The notes under the pieces were generated by a model. The model was given only the letters and a program-made list of their open reading frames with translations, did no database searches and was not told the origin of the DNA. This document shows positions 39,928 through 46,055 of a stretch of DNA of 46,055 bases, in pieces; position 1 is the first letter of the stretch, and every line of letters begins with the position of its first letter. The position numbers and the translations under genes are program-made. Source of the DNA: Ignavibacteria bacterium (GTDB taxonomy: Bacteria; Bacteroidota; Ignavibacteria; Ignavibacteriales; Melioribacteraceae); the NCBI GenBank assembly GCA_012719345.1, contig JAAYAN010000149.1:1-46055 (forward strand). The letters are read 5' to 3'.

Positions 39928-40956
39928 TCAGGAAAAAACTTCTTCTAAAATTCTGCAAGCAGCATCAATCTGGTCAAATGAAATATCAAGATGCGTTACA
40001 GCTCGTATTGTATTTATATTTCCGGTACTTAAAAGTAAACCTTTATCGGAACATTTTTTTAAGGAATTTTCGACACTGTCATTTATCGGACTGAACATCA
40101 GGATATTTGTATGAACATTTTCAGGAATAATTTTAAGCCCTGGCAGAGTATTTATTTTTTTTGCCAGAATTTCAGCTTTTTCGTGATCGTGTTTTAGTAA
40201 AGGTATGTTGTTTTCGAGCGCGAAAATTGCGGCAGCTGCAAGTATCCCTGCTTGTCTCATTCCGCCGCCCCAGCCTTTGCGTATGCGGAAAGCTTCTTTT
40301 ATAACATCTTTCGTTCCCGCAATTGCCGAGCCGACAGGCGCTCCCAATCCTTTTGAAAAGCATACAGAAACAGTATCAAAATATTTTGTATATTCAGCGG
40401 GATTTATTCCTGTTTTGATAGAGGAATTCCAGATACGCGCTCCGTCAAGATGGCAATATAAATTATGTTTTACGGCAAGCTTCCGCAATGAGGCGATATT
40501 TTCAACAGGAGTAATCATTCCGCCGGCGCGGTTATGAGTGTTTTCAACTTCTATAACTTTAGTACGAGGCATATAATATGCGCTTTCGGGACGTATCAGT
40601 GGTTCAATCAATTCGGGACTGAATATTCCGTTTATCCCGTTTACAGGATATAACTGTATTCCGCTGAGTGCGGCAGCAGAGCCGGATTCGTAATGAAAAA
40701 TATGAGCGTCTTTATCGCAGATAACTTCGTCGCCGGGATTGGTTAATACTTTCAAACAAATCTGATTCCCCATTACACCGCTTGGTACAAAAAGCGCGGC
40801 TTCTTTTCCCAAGATTTCGGCAGTCATTTTTTCAAGACGGTTAACAGTCGGGTCTTCCTTATAAACATCGTCGCCCACTTCAGCCTCGCACATAAATTTT
40901 CGCATTTGGGCAGAAGGTTTGGTAACTGTATCGCTCCTTAAATCGATAATTTGCAT
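39928..40956 (-). CDS. ltaE: low-specificity L-threonine aldolase
   Basis: The 342-aa PLP enzyme begins MQIIDLRSDTVTKPSAQMRK and has GDDVYKEDPTVNRLEKMTAE, ALFVPSGVMGNQI, HLDGARIWNS and SVCFSKGLGAPVGSAIAG, whose Lys forms the Schiff base with PLP. It cleaves threonine or allo-threonine to glycine and acetaldehyde. It starts 1 base after the lnt stop codon, so it is cotranscribed with the envelope genes upstream. Confidence 0.95.
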   Translation of the reverse strand: MQIIDLRSDTVTKPSAQMRKFMCEAEVGDDVYKEDPTVNRLEKMTAEILGKEAALFVPSGVMGNQICLKVLTNPGDEVICDKDAHIFHYESGSAAALSGIQLYPVNGINGIFSPELIEPLIRPESAYYMPRTKVIEVENTHNRAGGMITPVENIASLRKLAVKHNLYCHLDGARIWNSSIKTGINPAEYTKYFDTVSVCFSKGLGAPVGSAIAGTKDVIKEAFRIRKGWGGGMRQAGILAAAAIFALENNIPLLKHDHEKAEILAKKINTLPGLKIIPENVHTNILMFSPINDSVENSLKKCSDKGLLLSTGNINTIRAVTHLDISFDQIDAACRILEEVFS

Positions 40957-40957
40957 T

Positions 40958-42646
40958 TTAATATTTCCGTGATAATTTCTTAAAAAAATTATACTTAGTA
41001 AGCTTAAAGATTACGAAAAGCAAGAAAACAACAATTGAAACTGCAATTGTGATGTAAGGAATAAGAAGGGGATTACCGGAATAAAAAGTAGTTTCTTTAT
41101 TCAGAAAAATATATCCGGTAAGCTGGGTTTTTGTAAAAAGCTCTGTTTCTTTAACAACTTGACCGGATGGTGAAATTATGCAGCTTATTCCGCCGTTGGC
41201 AGCGCGTATAACTGTCCTGCGGTTTTCTATTGCTCTTAGAACACTTATATCTTTATGCTGATAAGGACCTGATGATTTTCCGTACCAGCTGTCGTTAGTT
41301 ACAACAATTATAAAATCGGCACCCTTTTTAACAAATTGAGCAACATAATCCTGATAAATCGATTCGATGCAAATTACGCAGGCTGCCCTTACTACTTTTC
41401 CGGAAGCAGATTTATTGAAAAGACTAAAAACAGAAGTATCTTTCCCAACATTCCAGCTCGAAATACCAACTTCCCATTTAATCCAATCGCCTAATCTAGG
41501 AATTACATCGATAAAGGGGACTCTCTCGCCAAAGGGTACAAGTTTCTGTTTTCCGTATTTGCCAATTTCGTTTGAAAAAGGTTTGATGTGAAGCGCAGAA
41601 TTATAGGAAACATATTTTGCACTTCCCGATGGTGTCGGCTTTGCATCCGGCGGAGCTGTTTCAGTATCGAAAAAGAATGTTGCATCCGGCATTCCGGTTA
41701 TAAGATCAACTCGGTTGTAATCAGCAAAAGTTTTTATCCGGTTCTGTATTTCGTAATAAGAGCCGGAGTATAAATAAACCGGAAAAGCAGTTTCGGGCCA
41801 GACAATAATAGCAGCACCGCTTTGTAAAGCATTAAAGCTTAAATTAAAATAGATGTCTGCAAGTTTGTTTAAATCTCCGGCAGATTCCCATTTTTTCCAT
41901 GGATTTAAATCCGGCTGGATTAAACCGGCTTTTATTGTATCATATTTCCTATCGGTATATTCTTTTTGTTTGATAAAACCATAAATAAACAGAAATAAAA
42001 AAACGCTAATGGCACAAATTATATAAGAATAGGATATTTTTTTGTTTGTTCTAAAAAAATCGAAACTAAAAAATATCAGTGCATTTATTAAGATTATAAT
42101 AAAAGAAAGTCCGTAAGCTCCAATTAAATCAGCCGGCTGCGCTAATAATGTTAAACTCGAAAGACTATGCCCAAGGGTAAGCCAAGGGAAACGGAGATCG
42201 GTGATGCTATAAAAATATTCATAAAAAACCCAAAAAAATGGCAAAAGCAATAACGCAATAACGCGGTTAAAAATTTTCCGGGTAAAATAATAAAGTGTTG
42301 AAGCAATTAAAAATACAATCGGATTAAAAAAGATAAGCGCAGAACCTGCAAGCATTAAAAAAGGATCGGCATCTTTTGTCCAGCTTCCTACCCAGTAAAG
42401 GGATATGAGCGTGAAAATAAGAGCTGTTAAGTAAGTTGCCCGGTTAATTTCTGCAAGTCCTGTACGGCGTGAAATTACATAAAAATATGGAACAAGCGAG
42501 AAAAATATTAAAAAGGAAATATTAATGGGCGGAAATGATAAACCGAGCATTATTCCGCTCAGAGAACAAAAAAGCAATTCTTTTCTTGTATTCTTTCTTT
42601 GTTCCGGCGTTTTTACGGTTTTAAAAAATCCGAGAGAAAAATTCAC
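40958..42646 (-). CDS. lnt: apolipoprotein N-acyltransferase
   Basis: The 562-aa inner-membrane enzyme has six to seven N-terminal helices and a periplasmic nitrilase-type domain with the catalytic triad E285 (IIVWPETAFPV), K368 (KQKLVPFGERVPF) and C426 (ACVICIESIY), then VVTNDSWYGKSSGPYQH and AIENRRTVIRAANGGIS. It adds the third acyl chain to the N-terminal Cys of lipoproteins, which supports a Gram-negative envelope. It overlaps dedA by 4 bases. Length is slightly above the E. coli enzyme. Confidence 0.95.
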   Translation of the reverse strand: MNFSLGFFKTVKTPEQRKNTRKELLFCSLSGIMLGLSFPPINISFLIFFSLVPYFYVISRRTGLAEINRATYLTALIFTLISLYWVGSWTKDADPFLMLAGSALIFFNPIVFLIASTLYYFTRKIFNRVIALLLLPFFWVFYEYFYSITDLRFPWLTLGHSLSSLTLLAQPADLIGAYGLSFIIILINALIFFSFDFFRTNKKISYSYIICAISVFLFLFIYGFIKQKEYTDRKYDTIKAGLIQPDLNPWKKWESAGDLNKLADIYFNLSFNALQSGAAIIVWPETAFPVYLYSGSYYEIQNRIKTFADYNRVDLITGMPDATFFFDTETAPPDAKPTPSGSAKYVSYNSALHIKPFSNEIGKYGKQKLVPFGERVPFIDVIPRLGDWIKWEVGISSWNVGKDTSVFSLFNKSASGKVVRAACVICIESIYQDYVAQFVKKGADFIIVVTNDSWYGKSSGPYQHKDISVLRAIENRRTVIRAANGGISCIISPSGQVVKETELFTKTQLTGYIFLNKETTFYSGNPLLIPYITIAVSIVVFLLFVIFKLTKYNFFKKLSRKY

Positions 42647-43254
42647 TGTTTTACTGCCTTTTTCTTAAGAAAAAATCTTGCAGTAAAAACAATTACTGCA
42701 ACAACCGATAAAATAGTTATAACACGCGAATATTCCGATAAATAATAGTCAATCTGCTGAACATTATTGCCTACCTGCATACCCAGAAAAATTATCAGTG
42801 TATTCCACACAAAAGCGCTTATTGCTGCAAATGTAAATGTACGAAGAATATTCAATTCAGTTATTCCCGAAAAAAAACTGATAACAGATCTTGTTCCGGG
42901 AAGAAATCTATTTGTCAGTATCAACTTATATCCGTATTTCTTGAACCATAGATCTGTTTTATCAAGAGTTTCTTGTTTAATAAATTTAATTTTTCCGGTT
43001 CTAAGTATTTTTTCACCAAAAAATAGTCCTACTAAATACATCAGAATGAAACCGAGAGCGCTGCCGATACTTGTAATTAATAAAACAGGTACAAATGAAA
43101 TTCCGGCAGAAGCTATAAGAGAAGATCCGGCAACAACAACAACATCACTCGGGGCAGGCGGTATAACATTTTCGATAAATGAAAAAAAGAATAAAATTAA
43201 ATAAATCCAAACCGGATCAACAGTACTCATATAACGGATTATTTCTTCTAACAT
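42643..43254 (-). CDS. DedA/SNARE-associated family membrane protein
   Basis: The 203-aa protein has five hydrophobic segments and the DedA signature: FIENVIPPAPSDVVVVAGSSL, GSALGFILMYLVGLFFGEKI, and FKKYGYKLILTNRFLPGTRSVISFFSGIT with the R-x3-G-x-R motif. DedA proteins are half-conserved flippases or exchangers for lipid carriers such as undecaprenyl phosphate or phosphatidylethanolamine; the exact cargo here is not known. It sits between ispF and lnt, touching both, in an envelope and isoprenoid context that suits a lipid-carrier role. Confidence 0.93.
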   Translation of the reverse strand: MLEEIIRYMSTVDPVWIYLILFFFSFIENVIPPAPSDVVVVAGSSLIASAGISFVPVLLITSIGSALGFILMYLVGLFFGEKILRTGKIKFIKQETLDKTDLWFKKYGYKLILTNRFLPGTRSVISFFSGITELNILRTFTFAAISAFVWNTLIIFLGMQVGNNVQQIDYYLSEYSRVITILSVVAVIVFTARFFLKKKAVKQ

Positions 43255-43742
43255 CAGGCCTCGTCCATAAAAAGCAGAACTGATGCGTATGATTCTATTC
43301 CTTCTTCGCGGCCGACAAATCCAAGTTTTTCTGTTGTGGTTGCTTTAACAGAAATCTGGTCGGGCTGGCAGCATAAAATTCTTGCAATCGTATTTTGCAT
43401 TTCGGGAATATATTGTGCAATTTTAGGCCGCTGTAAAGCTATCACTGAATCCACGTTGCCAATTTTATAACCTTTTGATATAATAAGAGTATATGTTTTT
43501 TCAAGAAGAATTTTACTATCAATATTCTTAAATTCATCTGAATTATCGGGATAGTGTTTGCCTATATCTCCGAGAGCAAGAGCTCCTAAAAGAGCATCGC
43601 AGATAGCGTGTAAAAGCACATCGGCATCGGAATGTCCTAAAAGCCCTTTGTTATGAGGAATTTCAATTCCTCCTAAAATTAATTTCCGGTTATCGGCAAA
43701 AGCGTGAACGTCATATCCGAAACCTGTTCTGATTGCTATCAT
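43254..43742 (-). CDS. ispF: 2-C-methyl-D-erythritol 2,4-cyclodiphosphate synthase
   Basis: The 162-aa product has the IspF metal site D-V-H (GFGYDVHAF) and LGHSDADVLLHAICDALLGAL, then ALGDIGKHYPD, and the C-terminal KATTTEKLGFVGREEGIESYA. It acts in the MEP pathway to isopentenyl diphosphate. It overlaps the acylphosphatase and dedA genes by single bases. The sequence is normal in length and motifs. Confidence 0.96.
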   Translation of the reverse strand: MIAIRTGFGYDVHAFADNRKLILGGIEIPHNKGLLGHSDADVLLHAICDALLGALALGDIGKHYPDNSDEFKNIDSKILLEKTYTLIISKGYKIGNVDSVIALQRPKIAQYIPEMQNTIARILCCQPDQISVKATTTEKLGFVGREEGIESYASVLLFMDEA

Positions 43743-44026
43743 TAATATTTTATTCCAAAATTTTCGAATTCATTTTTAAACTCGCTCCAACTGATGGAAG
43801 CTTTTGATACATGAGCATACGAAGGTCCTGTTTTAATCATTATAAAAAGTTCTTCAATAAGATATTTTTCTCCTTCGGCAACGGTTAAAACATTTCCGTT
43901 AAAAAGGTTTTCGGTATAGCCTGTTAAGCCGAGCTCGCTGGCGCGTTTAAGTACAAAGTAACGAAAACCGACACCCTGAACAAGACCTTCTGCTGTTATT
44001 TCAGCTCTTTTTTTTGTTGTATCCAT
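43742..44026 (-). CDS. acyP: acylphosphatase
   Basis: From ATG 44026 the product is 94 aa with the catalytic region AEGLVQGVGFRYFVLKRASEL (Arg and the phosphate loop), LTGYTENLFNGNVLTVAEGE with the conserved Asn, and GPSYAHVSKASISW. It hydrolyses acyl phosphates. The frame extends to a TTG at 44044, but ATG fits family length. The start lies within the end of the EamA gene (26-base overlap), so the two are translationally linked. Confidence 0.92.
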   Translation of the reverse strand: MDTTKKRAEITAEGLVQGVGFRYFVLKRASELGLTGYTENLFNGNVLTVAEGEKYLIEELFIMIKTGPSYAHVSKASISWSEFKNEFENFGIKY

Positions 44027-44954
44027 TTGCAAACAGACTGTCAAATATTTCCGAAATTATTAGTCCTGAAAAAATAAGAGTGCAACCGATAATTCCAAAA
44101 TTAGTCATTTTTTCATTTAATAAAAAGTAGGCAAACAAAGCTGCAAATATTGGTTCAAAGGAATAAATAATTCCTGCTTTCGAAGGAGTTACTTCTTTTT
44201 GAAATTTAGTTTGCACCGTGGTTGTAATTACCGTAGCAAAAATAGCAGTATAAATTATTCCTGCAAGTAAATTAGAATTAAAAATAAGAGACGTGTTTTC
44301 AATTTGCAACAGATTAAAAAAATACGAAAAAATAAAACCTGCAACAGCGCAGATAAAAATCTGGGATGCAGTAATTACAAGATAATTATGCTTGCTGCTT
44401 ACAATATCGAGATAGACAATATGAAACGCAAAAAGAAGAGCGCTTATAATTGTTAAAAAATCGCCGAAGTTAAAATTATTTCCAAGCTCGATAAAAATAT
44501 TAATTAATGAAGAACCGCCCGATGATAAAAATACAATTCCGGCAAAAACAAAGATTATACCTATTATGGAGCCTTTTGTCGGGAAACGCTTTTCGATAAA
44601 TGTCTGCACAAATGGTACAATTACAACGCAGGATCCGGTAAGAAAAGCCGATTTGGTAGCAGAAGTATATTTTAATCCCGAAGTCTGGGTTGAAAATGAA
44701 AAAAACATTAAAAGACCAAGCAATGCGCCCGAAATAACAGCTCCTTTTTTAATAATCTTCCGTTTAAAATACAAGAAAGGCAAAAGACAAAGGAAAGCAA
44801 CAGAAAACCGTATGCCGATAAACATCATCGGACTGCTGTAATTGAGAGAATTTTTGATTATTACAAAAGTGCCGCCCCATAGAATTGTCATTAAAACCAG
44901 CCACAATTCTGCAGTGTATTTTTGCAAAAAAGCGCTGTTTACATCTTTATTCAT
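44001..44954 (-). CDS. EamA/DMT-family transporter
   Basis: The product from ATG 44954 is 317 aa with ten membrane helices in two EamA repeats: LWLVLMTILWGGTFVIIKNSL and, in the second half, IYTAIFATVITTTVQTKFQKEVTPSKAGIIYSFEPIFAALFAYFLLNE. Members export amino acids or other metabolites; the substrate is unknown. The frame reaches GTG 44993 inside era, but ATG 44954, which overlaps the era stop by 8 bases, is the natural coupled start. Confidence 0.9.
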   Translation of the reverse strand: MNKDVNSAFLQKYTAELWLVLMTILWGGTFVIIKNSLNYSSPMMFIGIRFSVAFLCLLPFLYFKRKIIKKGAVISGALLGLLMFFSFSTQTSGLKYTSATKSAFLTGSCVVIVPFVQTFIEKRFPTKGSIIGIIFVFAGIVFLSSGGSSLINIFIELGNNFNFGDFLTIISALLFAFHIVYLDIVSSKHNYLVITASQIFICAVAGFIFSYFFNLLQIENTSLIFNSNLLAGIIYTAIFATVITTTVQTKFQKEVTPSKAGIIYSFEPIFAALFAYFLLNEKMTNFGIIGCTLIFSGLIISEIFDSLFANGYNKKKS

Positions 44955-45855
44955 CAAATTTTGTATATCCGAAACTTTTAAGATATTTTTCACTGCTTCG
45001 CCAGTTAAGTCTTACTTTCACCCTTAAATCGAGGTAAACTTCGCGCTGTAAAAAATCTTCGATGTCCTGACGGCTGAGCGCCCCAAGTTTTTTAATTGCA
45101 TCTCCGTTTTTCCCGACAATAATACCTTTTTGCGATTCTCTTTCTACAATTACTGCTGCCTGAATAAAATCTTTCCTGCCTTCGCGTTCATAAAATTCTT
45201 CAATAATCACTTCGGCGCTGTAAGGAATTTCTTCTTTATAGATTTCAAATATTTTTTCGCGGATAATTTCGGATACAAAAAATCTTTCGGGTTCATCCGA
45301 AAGCTGATCATCGGGATAATATTTGGGATGAACTGGCAGCATATCTTTTATTGAGCTTAGGATTTTATCGATATTATATTTTTCTTTTGCCGATGCCGGT
45401 ATTATGTAACTGAACATTTTATTGATATTTCCATCGTTTAAAATCCTGCCGATTTTTTCTTCATCGCTCAAATCTATTTTATTTAAAATAAGTATTTTCT
45501 GCAGTTCTTTCCATTCGAGTATATTTTTAAAAACAGGTTCGTTCAAAATTGTTGCTGCTTCAGGATCAGCTTCCAAATCAATTAGAAAAAGAACTATATC
45601 GCTGTCGGCAACGGATTTGGTAACATGCTCCATCATTTTTTCCTGTAAAAGATATTTCGGGTCTAAAACTCCGGGAGTATCAAGAAAAATGATTTGAGAG
45701 TTTTCATCTGATAAAATTCCTAAAACTCTTTTACGTGTTGTTTGAGGTTTGTTTGTTATTATTGATAATTTTTCGCCTAAAATTGCATTAAGCAAGGTTG
45801 ATTTTCCAGAATTTGGTTTCCCAACAATTGAAACAAAACCCGATTTTGTATTCAT
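44947..45855 (-). CDS. era: GTPase Era
   Basis: The 302-aa protein has G1 GKPNSGKS (12-19), G2/G3 TTRKRVLGILSDENSQIIFLDTPG, G4 NKID and G5 SA-K (IPASAKEKYNI), followed by the KH domain (IVERESQKGIIVGKNGDAIKKLG). Era binds the 3' end of 16S rRNA and helps assemble the 30S subunit. It is the first gene of the era-EamA-acyP-ispF-dedA-lnt-ltaE operon in this window. ATG 45855 is clear, but the promoter in the AT-rich upstream 80 bases is not evident. Confidence 0.96.
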   Translation of the reverse strand: MNTKSGFVSIVGKPNSGKSTLLNAILGEKLSIITNKPQTTRKRVLGILSDENSQIIFLDTPGVLDPKYLLQEKMMEHVTKSVADSDIVLFLIDLEADPEAATILNEPVFKNILEWKELQKILILNKIDLSDEEKIGRILNDGNINKMFSYIIPASAKEKYNIDKILSSIKDMLPVHPKYYPDDQLSDEPERFFVSEIIREKIFEIYKEEIPYSAEVIIEEFYEREGRKDFIQAAVIVERESQKGIIVGKNGDAIKKLGALSRQDIEDFLQREVYLDLRVKVRLNWRSSEKYLKSFGYTKFDE

Positions 45856-45932
45856 ATTAAATCACTATTATTTTTATTAAAGAAATATAGGGTGAAAATG
45901 TGCAACTTAAAAATTGAAATAATCACAAATGG

Positions 45933-46055
45933 CTAAGTTCTAATAATAACAGCATTATTCTTAAATAATTCAAATAAGTGGTATGCCTGATCAGATAAAA
46001 TTATAGTGATCATCCATTGCTTAATAGTTGTTTTCCCAGTTCTAAGTTTGTCGGC
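45933..46055 (-). CDS. possible C-terminal end of an unrecognised gene
   Basis: On the minus strand the frame is open from the window edge (46055) to TAG at 45935-45933, 40 codons: ADKLRTGKTTIKQWMITIIL then SDQAYHLFELFKNNAVIIRT. Composition is compatible with coding DNA, but the fragment is short, AT-rich and matches no family I know. It may also be non-coding. Confidence 0.25.
   Translation of the reverse strand, partial: ADKLRTGKTTIKQWMITIILSDQAYHLFELFKNNAVIIRT

Overview
The window is AT-rich DNA from a Gram-negative member of the Bacteroidota/Chlorobiota/Ignavibacteriota group, most likely an Ignavibacterium/Melioribacter-like anaerobe or facultative anaerobe. This placement is inferred. 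It rests on the Lnt and outer-membrane-type proteins, the Bacteroidota-style promoters (TTG, about 20 nt, TAnnTTTG), the xylose locus next to a NUDIX-type regulator, and scattered DUF559 and GxxExxY genes embedded in short palindromes. No rRNA, tRNA, CRISPR array, IS transposase or prophage gene was recognised.

Layout, left to right. 1-1400: end of a BNR/Ycf48-like protein, then a palindrome-rich island with a DUF559 nuclease-like gene and a DUF2132 (VF530) gene. 1404-7394: gltB-gltD glutamate synthase operon. 7761-9404: a frameshifted DUF2461 gene and a secreted DUF2911 protein. 9498-16039: a nine-gene minus-strand operon (DUF134 regulator, two NifX/orange-protein-like small proteins, a Gly/Arg/Met-rich DUF5320 protein, a DUF89 protein, two MinD ATPases with inserted ferredoxin domains, an MBL-fold hydrolase, and a CoA-disulfide-reductase/rhodanese fusion). 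16099-19857: a second operon (Mrp ATPase, a PNPOx-like gene broken by TGA, radical SAM enzyme, Dps, methyltransferase, thioesterase). 20287-21993: an unrecognised outer-membrane-type protein. 22154-29845: an arsenic operon (arsR, arsM, acr3, DGC protein, permease, two thioredoxins, CcdA, a permease split into two genes, ArsC-type phosphatase) with a GxxExxY unit inserted. 30004-33207: carB. 33332-37407: NUDIX-type regulator diverging from xylB-xylA. 37558-39862: a 50-aa ORF, RDD and BrkB membrane proteins, an exonuclease. 39928-45855: a housekeeping operon era, EamA transporter, acylphosphatase, ispF, dedA, lnt, ltaE.

The most interesting point is that the nine-gene operon and the Mrp operon share the same perfect 16-bp palindrome (ATGAGAATATTCTCAT). 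In both cases it fills the spacer between the -35-like TTG and the TATATT -10 element, within a 23-nt stretch identical at both promoters. Together the two operons carry the MinD/ferredoxin, NifX-like and Mrp components known from the orange-protein (ORP, Mo-Cu cluster) system of Desulfovibrio. The proposal is that they form one regulon for an ORP-like metal/sulfur cluster system. The DUF134 protein encoded first in operon 1 is the obvious candidate regulator.

Two genes look broken by single changes: DUF2461 by a 1-nt frameshift, and the PNPOx-like gene by TGA where related proteins have Gly, as I recall them. Several start codons appear non-ATG (TTG, possibly CTG or ATT). All product names come from reading the translated sequences without database searches.
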